Source: Pseudomonadota bacterium
Lineage (GTDB): Bacteria > Myxococcota > Myxococcia > Myxococcales > Myxococcaceae
Assembly (NCBI GenBank): GCA_023423535.1
Contig: JAFAFL010000106.1
Location: 1 to 64,000, forward strand
DNA: 64,000 nt
Direction: 5' to 3'
A program made the position numbers and the translations under genes. Under the pieces are notes generated by a model, which saw nothing but the letters and a program-made list of their open reading frames with translations, searched no databases and had not been told where the DNA came from. Below, one piece after another: positions 49,827 through 59,200 of the stretch; position 1 is the stretch's first letter, and every line of letters begins with the position of its first letter.

Positions 49827-50789
49827 ATGGCCACGCCCCGCTGGTTGGACACTGCCGCCTACCCGTTCACGCCGGACCGCTTCGTGGAGCTGGACTGGGG
49901 GCGGATGCACTACCTCGACGAGGGCCCTCGGGACGCACCGGTGCTCCTCTTCGTCCACGGCACGCCCACCTGGTCGTTCGAGTGGCGGCACCTCATCCGG
50001 GCGCTCTCGGATCGCTACCGCTGCGTGGCGCCGGACCTGCTCGGCTTCGGGCTCTCGGAGCGGCCGCGCAAGGTCGAGGGCGGCTTCGACTACACCCCGG
50101 AGGCTCACGCACGGGCCGTTCGCCAGTTCGTCCAGCGCCTGGACCTGCGCGACCTCACGCTGGCCGTGCACGACTTCGGCGGCCCCATCGCGCTGCCGCT
50201 GGCGCTGGACGGAGACCTCGTGCGCCGGCTGGTGGTGCTGAACTCGTGGATGTGGCCGTTCGACGACGACCCGGTGATGGCGAAGCGCGCGCGCATGGCG
50301 TCCGGAGGCTTCGGCCGCTTCCTCTATAGGAGGCTCAACGCGTCACTCCGCCTCATCGCGCCCAGCGCGTGGGGAGACCGCCGCAAGCTGACGGCGAAGA
50401 TCCAGTCGCAATACCTCGCGCCCTTCCGAGGCGATCCGGACGCGCGCGAGCAGGTGCTGTGGACGCTCGCGCGATCGCTGCTCGGCTCGAGCGCGCACTA
50501 CCGCTCTTTGTGGGACCGGCGCGCTTCGCTGTCACGGCTGCCGGCGCTGATCGTGTGGGGCCTTCGCGACAGCGCGTTCCCGCCGCGGATGCTGGACCGG
50601 TGGCGCGAGGCCCTGCCGCACGCGCAGGTCGTCACGCTGGACGGCGCCGGGCACTGGCCCCACGAAGAGGAGCCGGAAGAGGTGGTGCGAGCGCTGGAGG
50701 CCTTCCTGCGCGATCAGCCCGGGACGTTCGCGTCGTCGCCTTCGGTGGAGTCTTCCTCCTCCGCGGGCGAGCCGGTGACGCTGCGCTGA
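49827..50789 (+). CDS. Haloalkane dehalogenase-like alpha/beta hydrolase
   Basis: The protein has 320 residues; GAAGGAG precedes the ATG. It has HGTPTWSFEWR (oxyanion and halide-side region, 44-54), an Asp nucleophile at 116 in AVHDFGGPIA, an acidic residue in WGLRDSAFPP and catalytic His in GAGHWPHEE. The Asp nucleophile separates it from Ser esterases and fits dehalogenases and epoxide hydrolases. The residue after the nucleophile is Phe 117, where classical haloalkane dehalogenases have the halide-binding Trp. Controlled by the adjacent MarR protein. The last 76 bp are antisense to thiI. Confidence 0.8.
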   Translation: MATPRWLDTAAYPFTPDRFVELDWGRMHYLDEGPRDAPVLLFVHGTPTWSFEWRHLIRALSDRYRCVAPDLLGFGLSERPRKVEGGFDYTPEAHARAVRQFVQRLDLRDLTLAVHDFGGPIALPLALDGDLVRRLVVLNSWMWPFDDDPVMAKRARMASGGFGRFLYRRLNASLRLIAPSAWGDRRKLTAKIQSQYLAPFRGDPDAREQVLWTLARSLLGSSAHYRSLWDRRASLSRLPALIVWGLRDSAFPPRMLDRWREALPHAQVVTLDGAGHWPHEEEPEEVVRALEAFLRDQPGTFASSPSVESSSSAGEPVTLR

Positions 50790-51946
50790 TCCGGCCAGAA
50801 GTACTCCTTCACCTCCGTCCGGTAGAGCGCGTCGGCCACCAGCGCGTCGATGTCCAGCTTCCGCTCTGCCTCGGTGCACTCGGCGTCGCTGGAGGAGACG
50901 CTGGGGCTCTTCGGCAGGAAGAGCTGGCAGCAGTCCTGGTCGGGGAGGATGGAGGTCTCGAAAGTCCCCAGCCGCTCCGCCTGATCGATGATCTCCTGCT
51001 TGTCGCTGCCGCACAGCGGACGGAGGATCGGCAGCTCCGCGACCGCGTCCACCGCCGCGATGTTCTGCAGCGTCTGCGATGCGACCTGGCCCACGCTCTC
51101 GCCGGTCACCAGCGCCCGAGCGCCCCGCCGCTGCGCGATCTTCTGCGCGATGCGGACCATGAAGCGCCGGTAGAGGAGCACGCGCAGACGCTCCGGCGCG
51201 TTGAGGCGCACCGCCGTCTGCACCTCCAGGAGCGGCACGAGGTGAAGGCGCGACCGGTACTGCCAGCGCGTGAGCCGCTCGGTGAGGTCTTCGGCCTTCT
51301 CGATCGTCGCCCGGTCCACCCGCGGGTAGCTGTGGAAGTGCACGAACTCCGCGCGGCAGCCGCGCTTGATCATCCGGAACGCGGCCACCGGCGAGTCGAT
51401 CCCGCCGGAGAGCAGCACCGCGACCTTGCCCGCCGTGCCCACCGGCAGCCCGCCGATGCCGCGCAGCTTGCGCGTGCCCACGAGCATCTGGTCCCCGTAC
51501 ACGAGCACGAACGCCTCGAGCTCCGGGCGGTTGAGCTTTACCGGCACGCCGGTCGCCGTGTGCACGAGCCCGCCGATCAGCCGGTTCAGCTCGTCGGAGG
51601 TCTGGTGGTACGTCTTCTCGCGACGCCGCGCGGTGATGCGGAAGTTCTGCGGTTTCTCCGCGCGGATGGTCTCGATCACCGTGCGCGCCACCGCCTCCGG
51701 ATCCGCCCCGTGCCGCACCACCGGCATCGCGTGCGCCACGCCGCAGGTCTCCAGCGCCCGGCGCAGGGCCTCCGCGCCATCGACGTCCGCGCCCTCGACG
51801 AGCATGCCGCCGGTGTAGCGATCCACCCTCACCTTCCCCAGCGGCGCGAGCGCGGTGAGGAGGTTCTGCTTCAGCCGGCGCTCGAAGAGGCCGCGGTTGC
51901 CGCCCTTGAGGGCCACCTCGTGGAAGTGGATGGAGATGGGATCCAA
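50714..51946 (-). CDS. thiI: tRNA 4-thiouridine synthase ThiI
   Basis: The protein has 410 residues from a TTG at 51946, chosen because GGAG lies 5 nt upstream and it yields the family N-terminus (ISIHFHEVALKGGNR). The frame stays open upstream but is not homologous there. THUMP-like region (about 60-165) and PP-loop ATPase with LLSGGIDSPVAA and the family segment PDQDCCQLFLPKSP are present. The C-terminal rhodanese domain of E. coli ThiI is absent. It activates tRNA U8 for thiolation. The acidic tail overlaps the convergent hydrolase by 76 bp. Confidence 0.92.
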   Translation of the reverse strand: MDPISIHFHEVALKGGNRGLFERRLKQNLLTALAPLGKVRVDRYTGGMLVEGADVDGAEALRRALETCGVAHAMPVVRHGADPEAVARTVIETIRAEKPQNFRITARRREKTYHQTSDELNRLIGGLVHTATGVPVKLNRPELEAFVLVYGDQMLVGTRKLRGIGGLPVGTAGKVAVLLSGGIDSPVAAFRMIKRGCRAEFVHFHSYPRVDRATIEKAEDLTERLTRWQYRSRLHLVPLLEVQTAVRLNAPERLRVLLYRRFMVRIAQKIAQRRGARALVTGESVGQVASQTLQNIAAVDAVAELPILRPLCGSDKQEIIDQAERLGTFETSILPDQDCCQLFLPKSPSVSSSDAECTEAERKLDIDALVADALYRTEVKEYFWPDQRSVTGSPAEEEDSTEGDDANVPG

Positions 51947-52073
51947 GTGTGCTCCGACGCGCGTTGGGGCGCGGGTCTGTATCACCTTTCTTTTCGTCCA
52001 CAGCCGCTCCGTGCAGGGCGGCCGGCCGAGCGGGGAGCTTGCCGCGCCGCAGGGCACGCCGGACCCTGAGAGG

Positions 52074-52703
52074 GTGACGGTCGCGAACGAAGGCCCGCTG
52101 GTGTTTCTCCTCTCTCCGGCGAACAGCGGCGGGGTCCGGATGCACCTGCTCACGCGGCCGCAGGCCCAGATCGCGCTCGCGCTGCAGCTTCGCAGCGAGG
52201 AGGGCGCGTCGCTCGGGGAGTGCTTCACCTTCGCCAGCGGGCTCTACTTCCGGGGCAAGCGCCTCTACGCGCAGGCCTTCGCGCGGCCGCCGCCGGGCAC
52301 GCCGCGCGGACTGGTCATCACGCCCGGCCGAGGCCTCGTCGATCTCAACACGCGGGTGCATCCGGAGGACCTGCGCCGCTTCGCGGAGGTGCCGGTCGAT
52401 CCGGAGGACGCGCGCTTCCGCGAGCCTCTGGAGCGGGATGCGGCAGCGCTGGCGGAGCGGCTCGGTGCAGAAGGTCGCGCGGTGCTGCTGGGGAGCGTGG
52501 CCACCGCGAAGTACACGCAGATCCTCGTGCGGGCACTGGGCGAGCGCCTCCTCTTTCCCGCCGAGTTCGTCGGCCGCGGGGACATGAGCCGCGGTGGGCT
52601 GCTCCTGCGAGCGGTGCGCGCGGGAGAGGAGCTGACCTACCTGCCGGTGGCCGGCGCGGTGGTGAAGGGAAAGCGGCCGCCGAAGCTGCAGCGGCGCCGA
52701 TGA
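52074..52703 (+). CDS. Conserved hypothetical protein
   Basis: The protein has 209 residues from a GTG at 52074; a GTG near 52010 in frame is an alternative. There is no signal peptide or membrane segment. Segments such as VFLLSPANSGGVRM, GLYFRGKRLYAQAF, GLVITPGRGLV and VGRGDMSRGGLLLRAV look like a compact alpha/beta fold that I have seen only as an uncharacterised family. The gene is divergent from thiI. Function is unknown. Confidence 0.6.
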   Translation: MTVANEGPLVFLLSPANSGGVRMHLLTRPQAQIALALQLRSEEGASLGECFTFASGLYFRGKRLYAQAFARPPPGTPRGLVITPGRGLVDLNTRVHPEDLRRFAEVPVDPEDARFREPLERDAAALAERLGAEGRAVLLGSVATAKYTQILVRALGERLLFPAEFVGRGDMSRGGLLLRAVRAGEELTYLPVAGAVVKGKRPPKLQRRR

Positions 52704-52875
52704 CGATTGAAAACAGCGTGGGCCGGATGCTGTCGTGGCCGGTCTATGCGCCCTCTGGTCCCGCTCTTCGTCTGCGCGCTGTCGCCGCCACCGTGACAGT
52801 CCTCCCCGGGGCGGTGGCCGGGACGTTCTGAAGCTCGGAGCGGCATGGCGCCACTGGCGGGTATAGATTTTCCCC

Positions 52876-53205
52876 ATGGACCCGCACCGGCTCGCGGAAG
52901 AGCGAAGCATCGCCATGCATGCGCGCATCGCGGTGTCGCTTCGTTCGCGGCCGGAGTTGCTCGAAGTGGCCCGCGCACGAGTTGAAGCGTGGACCCAATC
53001 AGGCCTCGTCCCACCGCACTACACGCGCAGCTGGAGTGACCTTCTGGCTCAGCCGCTCGAGGTCGTCTGCTCGGCCCTTGTCTCGAACGACGAGAGGATG
53101 AGGGCGCTCCGACAGGTCTCGCCTTTCGCGGGAGTTCTGGATCCACGCGAGCGGTGGGAGATCCGCCGTGCAGTCGCCCGTCGCGCAGGTAAGGCATCGC
53201 CATGA
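52876..53205 (+). CDS. Antitoxin-like protein of a two-gene cassette
   Basis: The protein has 109 residues. Its stop overlaps the start of the next gene (ATGA), as in toxin-antitoxin pairs. It has a helical N-terminus (RSRPELLEVARARVEAW) and the segment DERMRALRQVSPFAGVLDPRERWEI, recurrent in small proteins encoded beside DUF6036 nucleotidyltransferases. The ATG has no ribosome-binding site; TAGATT lies 6 nt upstream. The antitoxin role is inferred from gene order. Confidence 0.65.
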   Translation: MDPHRLAEERSIAMHARIAVSLRSRPELLEVARARVEAWTQSGLVPPHYTRSWSDLLAQPLEVVCSALVSNDERMRALRQVSPFAGVLDPRERWEIRRAVARRAGKASP

Positions 53206-53741
53206 CGCGGCACCAGCTGGAGCACATCATCCGGGCCTCGGCGATGATCGCCGACGATGGCGAGCTGGTGATCGTGGGTAGCCAGGCGGTTCTCGGCCAG
53301 TTTCCGGATGCTCCGCCGTTCCTCCTGCGATCGATGGGGGCCGACGTGTTTCCGAAGAATCACCCCGACCGGGCGGAGCTGATCGACGGCAGCATCGGAG
53401 AGCTCTCTCCGTTTCATGAGAGCTTCGGTTACTACGCGCAAGGCGTCGGTCCGCGCACGGCGGTTCTGCCGCCCGGGTGGCAGGCTCGCCTCGTTCCGAT
53501 CCGCAATGAGAACACGCGGATGGCCACGGGATGGTGCCTGGAGATTCACGACCTGCTCATCGCCAAGTGCGTGGCGTGGAGAGAGAAGGACATCGAGTTC
53601 ATAGAGGCCGCGCTGAGGCACGGACTCGCGCGGGTCGATGAACTCGAACGACGCGTTGCGCAGCTCGAGGTGGACGCAGCACTTCGTGAAGCAGTGTTCA
53701 GGCGCGTGAGAGGCTTCGGTACGGGGCCCGCGTCCGAGTAG
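53202..53741 (+). CDS. DUF6036-like nucleotidyltransferase-fold protein
   Basis: The protein has 179 residues. Near the N-terminus is VIVGSQAVLG, the GS signature of the nucleotidyltransferase fold, followed by SMGADVFPK with the candidate metal-binding Asp. The middle has a SFGYYAQGVGP segment, and a helical C-terminus ends the protein. DUF6036 proteins resemble MNT-type nucleotidyltransferases that modify partners in toxin-antitoxin systems. It overlaps the upstream gene by 4 bp. Activity and target are unknown. Confidence 0.65.
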   Translation: MTRHQLEHIIRASAMIADDGELVIVGSQAVLGQFPDAPPFLLRSMGADVFPKNHPDRAELIDGSIGELSPFHESFGYYAQGVGPRTAVLPPGWQARLVPIRNENTRMATGWCLEIHDLLIAKCVAWREKDIEFIEAALRHGLARVDELERRVAQLEVDAALREAVFRRVRGFGTGPASE

Positions 53742-53851
53742 GAGGAGCGCGTCCGCACCAGGCAGCCAGGCACGCAGGACGTGCACGCCCGCCCGGCCAG
53801 TCCCATCTTCTCCGCCGAGACGCACGGCTCGTCCTCAAGAGGGGGGAAGAC

Positions 53852-54487
53852 ATGGACGCACTGACGCTGCTGGCGAAGGACCACCGCGAGGTGGAGAAGC
53901 TCTTCAAGCGCTTCGAGCGCACCGACTCGGGCGCGGAGAAGAAGAAGATCGTCGCCGAGGTCATCCGCGAGCTGTCGAAGCACGCGGTGATCGAGGAGCA
54001 GTTCCTCTACCCGGCCATCCGGGAGCGCGGCGGCAAGAAGGCGGAGCTCGCGCTGGAGGGCCTCGAGGAGCACCACGTGGTGAAGTGGCTTCTCTCCGAG
54101 CTCGACGGGCGTTCGGTGAAGGACGAGCGCTTCGATCCGAAGATGAAGGTGCTGATGGAGAACGTGCGGCACCACGTGGAGGAGGAAGAGGAGGAGCTCT
54201 TCGCGCTGGTGCGCCGGACCTTCACCCCGCACGAGCTCGAGGACCTCGGTACGCTGATGGAGGAGGCGAAGCGCTTCGCTCCCACCCATCCCCACCCGCG
54301 CTCGCCGGACACGCCGCCGGGGAACTTCATCGCCGGAGCGGTGGCCTCGCTCATCGACCGCGGCCGCGACCTCATTGCCGGGGTGACGGAAACGAACAAG
54401 GGGACGAAAGCCGCGACCGGTTCGCGCCGCGCGCCGCAACAGTTGGCGGCGAAACGGGCCTCGCGTGGGGGTCGCCAGAAGAAGTAG
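53852..54487 (+). CDS. Hemerythrin HHE-domain protein
   Basis: The protein has 211 residues; GGGGGGAAGA precedes the ATG. The hemerythrin domain covers residues of about 1-135: AKDHREVEKLFKRFE (first His), KHAVIEEQFLYPAI, EEHHVVKWLL and VRHHVEEEEEELF supply the His and Glu ligands of a di-iron site. A Lys-rich C-terminal tail (about 155-211) may contact nucleic acid. Hemerythrins sense or store O2 or iron. Confidence 0.9.
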   Translation: MDALTLLAKDHREVEKLFKRFERTDSGAEKKKIVAEVIRELSKHAVIEEQFLYPAIRERGGKKAELALEGLEEHHVVKWLLSELDGRSVKDERFDPKMKVLMENVRHHVEEEEEELFALVRRTFTPHELEDLGTLMEEAKRFAPTHPHPRSPDTPPGNFIAGAVASLIDRGRDLIAGVTETNKGTKAATGSRRAPQQLAAKRASRGGRQKK

Positions 54488-54540
54488 GGGTTGCTACGGT
54501 TGCGGCTCAAAGGAGCTCGAAGGGAAGCGCGGGAGGCTCG

Positions 54541-54948
54541 ATGGCACCGAACACCGGACATCGCGTGGGTTTTCGCCAGGGGTGCGCGGCAGCAGCCGCC
54601 GCCCTCTTCCTCATCACCTTCACGGTGCCGGTCACCGCACACGCAGGTGGCCGCGCGCTGGAGCTCCGGCAGCCGCACGCCTTCTCCCGTGACGAGGCGA
54701 AGATCCGGGTGGATCAGCTCCTCGACTACTGGGAGGGCCGCTTCGGCGTGCAGCGGCGCTGGGAGGGCGACAGCGTCCGCGTGCGCGGCAAGTTCTGGGG
54801 CATGGACTTCGACGGGGTGCTCGTCGTCCGCGAGGGCGAGGTCGAGGCCATCGCCGAGGACGCCGGCAAGCCGCTCCCCCGCACCGCGGTGGACTACGTC
54901 GGCGGGAAGCTCCGCAAGTACCTGCACCCGACCTACGACGAGGGCTGA
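54541..54948 (+). CDS. Polyhydroxyalkanoic acid system family protein, secreted
   Basis: The protein has 135 residues; GGGAGG lies just before the ATG. The N-terminus is a signal peptide (cleavage near AHAGG, residue 36). The rest matches the PHA granule-regulator (PHA_gran_rgn) family: LRQPHAFSRDEAKIRVDQLL, RRWEGDSVRVRGKFWG and VRYKYL-type basic end. Its cytoplasmic homologues bind granule surfaces; a signal peptide is unusual, so the role may differ here. It follows the hemerythrin gene by 53 bp. Confidence 0.75.
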   Translation: MAPNTGHRVGFRQGCAAAAAALFLITFTVPVTAHAGGRALELRQPHAFSRDEAKIRVDQLLDYWEGRFGVQRRWEGDSVRVRGKFWGMDFDGVLVVREGEVEAIAEDAGKPLPRTAVDYVGGKLRKYLHPTYDEG

Positions 54949-55032
54949 GCGCGGCTGACGGCCGAACTCGCTTTCGCTCCGAGTCAAGGGCAGGCAAACA
55001 GGCTCGTTCCCGAGTGGGGAAGTTGCATTCCG

Positions 55033-55048
55033 TGGCGCGTTCGTTGCA
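55033..55048 (+). promoter_or_regulatory. Sigma-54 promoter
   Basis: The sequence TGGCGCGTTCGTTGCA fits the consensus TGGCRYRNNNNTTGCW at every defined position, including the -24 GG and -12 GC and the 10-bp spacing between them. Initiation would be about 12 nt further on, near 55059, giving a 20-nt leader before the ATG at 55079. Sigma-54 promoters need an enhancer-binding activator, consistent with myxobacteria having many of them. Confidence 0.6.
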
Positions 55049-55078
55049 CAACGCCACGTCTCCCTGCTCGAACGGCCA

Positions 55079-56224
55079 ATGAACAACGCCAAGCCCGCCC
55101 TGGTTGCCACTTTCCTCCTGCTCGCCGCCAGTTTCCCGGCAGCCGCAGATGAGGCGGCCCCCACGCCGCCCCCCACGGCCGAGGCGGAGCCCGCCGCCGC
55201 CGAACCCGTTGCCGAGCCCGCCTCGGAGCCCGCTGCCGAAGTGACGGCAGAGGCCGCCCCGAAGCCGGCCCCGGACGCGAAGCCCGCTGCCGAGGTGAAG
55301 GCGACGCCTGCCCCCGCGCCCGCGCCCGCCCCGGAGAAGAAGGGCCTCTTCCGCGGCTCCACCCTCTCCTACTCGCACAGCGCGCGCGCGGTGAGCGCGG
55401 ACAAGTCGTTCGAGCCGCTGTGGAACCCCTACTACGTGCACCGGCTCACCCTGCGCCCGCAGGTGACGGTGGCGGATCAGCTCTACGTGCGCGCGTCGCT
55501 GGACGTGGGCCAGGAGCTGACCATCGCCGACGACACCAACCGCCGCTACGAGCTCGTGCTCTCCGACGCGGTGCTGGACGTGGGCGCGCTGGGCGTGAAG
55601 GACCCGCTGCTCGGCATCCAGTTCGCCGCGTCGCTGCGCGTGGGCGCGGGCCTCTCGAAGGTCTCGCAGGCGCAGACGAAGTTCCTCACGCTGGGGCCGG
55701 GCGTCTCGGTGGCGCGGTCCTTCAACGTGCTCGACGGGCTGAGCCTCCGCTACGACGCGCGCTACACCGAGCGCTTCCACCGCTCCACCACCTCGCTCTA
55801 CGAGGCCTCCACGCTCGTCATCTGCGAGACCGCCTACGTCGCGCAGTGCGACAGCACCACCTCCTCGGGCGTGCGCAACGTGCAGCGCGACGTGCTGCAG
55901 AGCGTGGGCTTTGGCTTCTCTCCGCACCGCCGCGTGTCGCTCAGCGCGCAGGGCCTGCTGAGCCACGGCTTCCTCTACGCGCTCACCGCCAGCGACCGTC
56001 TCGATGGGCTGGAGGCGGAGGGCACGAACGTCCGCTACGCCTGGGGCTTCAACCTCGGCGCGTCGGTGAAGCTGACGAAGGAGCTCTCGCTCAATCTCGG
56101 CGCGTCCACCTTCGTGCCGCAGCTCGATCCGTCCGGCGTGCGCCAGCACCCGTTCTTCCACCGCAGCACCAACGTCTACGCCGACCTCGGCCTCGATCTC
56201 GAAGCCCTCCTGCAGCGCCTGTAG
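55079..56224 (+). CDS. Porin-like outer-membrane protein
   Basis: The protein has 381 residues with a signal peptide cleaved after about residue 23 (PAAADE). A Pro/Ala/Glu-rich linker spans about 25-88. The remainder alternates polar and hydrophobic residues with Gly/Tyr at turns (GSTLSYSHSARAV, YYVHRLTLRPQVTV, LSLRYDARYTERF) and ends in QRL after a LDLEALL strand, like a beta-barrel. No specific porin family recognised. It is first in an operon with the metalloprotease, 25 bp upstream, behind a sigma-54 promoter. Confidence 0.65.
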   Translation: MNNAKPALVATFLLLAASFPAAADEAAPTPPPTAEAEPAAAEPVAEPASEPAAEVTAEAAPKPAPDAKPAAEVKATPAPAPAPAPEKKGLFRGSTLSYSHSARAVSADKSFEPLWNPYYVHRLTLRPQVTVADQLYVRASLDVGQELTIADDTNRRYELVLSDAVLDVGALGVKDPLLGIQFAASLRVGAGLSKVSQAQTKFLTLGPGVSVARSFNVLDGLSLRYDARYTERFHRSTTSLYEASTLVICETAYVAQCDSTTSSGVRNVQRDVLQSVGFGFSPHRRVSLSAQGLLSHGFLYALTASDRLDGLEAEGTNVRYAWGFNLGASVKLTKELSLNLGASTFVPQLDPSGVRQHPFFHRSTNVYADLGLDLEALLQRL

Positions 56225-56249
56225 CCACACCCCGAAGGACCCTCACTCC

Positions 56250-59200
56250 ATGAACATGAGACAACACCCCCGTCCGCTCGCTGCGCTCTTCGCCGCGGCG
56301 CTCTTCGCGGTCGCGTGCGCGGAGGAGCAGCCGCCCATCGACCGGGTCCAGCCGAACTACTTCGACAAGTCGTTCTTCGTCGGCCAGAACCTGCTCGATA
56401 CGCAGGACGACCCCGAGTTCTACGCCCAGGGCACCCTGGTGGACGTGGGCTACGGCGCGGCACAGGACGGCCTGTTCACCTCCACCTACGCGCAGCCGCT
56501 CAACCGCGTGAAGTGGAGCATCACCGAGGACATGCTCATCGCCCGGCTGGCGTACGAGCGCATCCGCGGCTCCGACGGCAAGGGCGCGGGCAAGGCGACG
56601 AACGACGGCATCGTCGTGGCGGCCTACCGCATCCTCAAGCACTTCGACGTGCAGCGCTCCTACAACCCGGCGACGGGCGAGCGCTACAACGTGGTCGAGG
56701 AGAACAGCGTGGACCGCCCCTGGTTCGAGCGCCAGTACATGCGCGTGGACTGGTCGCGGAACATGAACACCGATAACTACGAGTTCGACACGCTCTCGCA
56801 GCTGGGGATCTACGGCGGCGTCTCCTACGAGCCGCTCTCCTACTACGTGAACGACCCGTCCCACGAGGACGCGCCGGTGTTCGTGCCCGACCAGGGCTAC
56901 CTCGACATCACCACCAAGGCGTTCGCGCGCCCGCAGCTCATCGACATCAGCTCGTTCGGCTGGGGGCTCTCCGTCGTTCCGGCCTGCTGGTTCGACGCGG
57001 ACTTCATGGGCGGCCCGGGTCCTTCGGCGATGTGCTCGCCGGTGGAGCTGACCATCCGGCACTCGTTCCACAAGGTGCCGCAGAGCGACTACGAGCCCAT
57101 GAACTGGGACGGCCACCGCTTCCAGGCGTTCGGCGCGTTCTACACGGAGCGCAAGGGCTACGCGCGCAACTACGGCATGACCGACACCCAGTGGCACCGG
57201 TTCATCAACCGCTACGACATTTGGGAGCGGCACCACTACTACGACGATCCGGCGGCAATGAAGGACCCGGTCGCCTGCTACACGCCCGCCACCACGCCTG
57301 CTGGTGAGGACCCGAACCGCGACGTTGACGGCAACGGCACCGCGGACGAGTGTGAGAGCGCCGGCAAGGGCTCGCGTTGCGACACCTTCTCGCAGAAGTG
57401 CACCCTGCCCTACCGCGAGCGCACCCCGAAGCCGGTGGTCACCTACTACTCGAACGGCTCGCACGCGGACTACTACGAGCCCTCCGAGGAGTCGGTGCAC
57501 GAGTGGGACGTGGCGCTGCGTTCGGCGGTGATGACCGCGCGCTACGCGGAGTGCGTGAAGGTCGGCGAGGAGAACTGCCGCCAGAAGTGGCCGGTCTATT
57601 ACGGCCAGCAGGACGAGAACCACGACGCGCTGCTGCTCGCGCGCGAGGTGGACTCGTGCCGCCGCGGCAAGGCCTACCAGGGCCGTGACTGCAACGCGCT
57701 GGCGGACGCGCTGGGCACCGAGCGCGGCTACACCCGCGGCGTGATCGAGCTGGCGAAGCTCGAGGAGATGATGGTGCTCTGCCACAGCCCGGTGCAGGCG
57801 GACGACCATCCGTCGTGCGCGCCCACCTCGCAGCGGCTCCGCGAGAACATCACCGCGCGCATGTGCAAGGAGGCGCGCGCGGAGGGAATCGACAAGGCGC
57901 TGATCACCGAGTGCGGCAACGCGCTGAACGTGCGCAAGGGCGACCTGCGCTTCCACGCGGTGAACGTGATCGAGACCCCGCAGACGCCGTCGCCGTGGGG
58001 CATCATGGTGGACGCGGTGGACCCGCTCACCGGCCGCACCGTGTCCGGCAGCGCGAACGTCTGGAGCCACGTCAACGACTCGTGGAGCCAGGGCATCGTG
58101 GACACCGCCCGCTACATCAAGGGCGAGCTGTCGACCTCTGACGTGACCGAGGGCACCTACGTGCAGGACTGGGCGGCGGCGGCGGACGCGGCCTCCCGGA
58201 ACGGCGCGGCGCCGCAGCTGAGCAAGGCGGAGATCAGCGACCGGATCCGCCAGTTCGCGAAGGGCCACATCAGCGCAGAGGGCGCGGGCGGCAACGCCAA
58301 CGGCGGCGCGAAGCTGGAGAAGGTGGAGGAGCTCTCTCCGCAGCTGAAGAAGACGCTGCGTGACGTGCGCCGGCAGCTCAACGGCATCCGCGCGGACGCG
58401 TACGCGCCGTCGGTGTCGCAGCCGCTCTACCAGCAGCGCCGCGAGCGCGCGCTGGGCTCGAAGACCGAGGCCGCGCTGGTCACCCCGATGATGCAGGCCC
58501 GCGCCGGCACCTCGGTGCTGACGGACATCTCCTCGATCATGCAGTTCGCCTCGCCGATGCGCGGCGCCTCTCCGCACATCCAGCGGGACTTCGAGCGCCG
58601 CCGTGAGATGGGCTACGCGGACCGCGGCGCGTGCGTGCTGCACGAGGCCCCGGCCCCGTTCGCGATGGCGGACCTCTCCGACCTGCTGGAGGCGAAGTTC
58701 GGCGCCTTCAACCCGGCGGACCCGAAGGACACCCAGCTGGCGCGCGCGGAGAAGATGCGCCGCTACCTCGCGCACAAGGCGCACTACGCGGTGATGACGC
58801 ACGAGCTCGGTCACTCGATCGGCCTGCGCCACAACTTCGTCTCGTCGTCCGACGCGTGGAACTACCGGCCGCAGTACTGGCAGCTGCGCACGGACAACGG
58901 CGAGAACAGCACGCCCTGCACCGACGTCTCGCCGGACGGCTCCTGCGTGGGCCCGCGCTACCTCGACCCGGTGAACGACAACGAGAAGAAGAACGTCATC
59001 ACCATGTTCATGCAGTCCTCGTCCATGGAGTACCCGGGCGAGGCGATGCAGGAGTTCCTCGGCACGGGCGCGTACGACTTCGCCGCCACCCGCATGTTCT
59101 ACGGTGACGTGGCGCCGGTGTTCTTCGACTCCTCGTTCAACGTGGGCCAGCCGGCCTCGCTGGGGCCGCTCGACAAGATGGACGGCTTCGGCGGCATCCT

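Noticed and set aside
52704..52875. Small gene in the spacer before the toxin-antitoxin-like pair
   Set aside because: No frame shows coding bias, a ribosome-binding site or recognisable motif.
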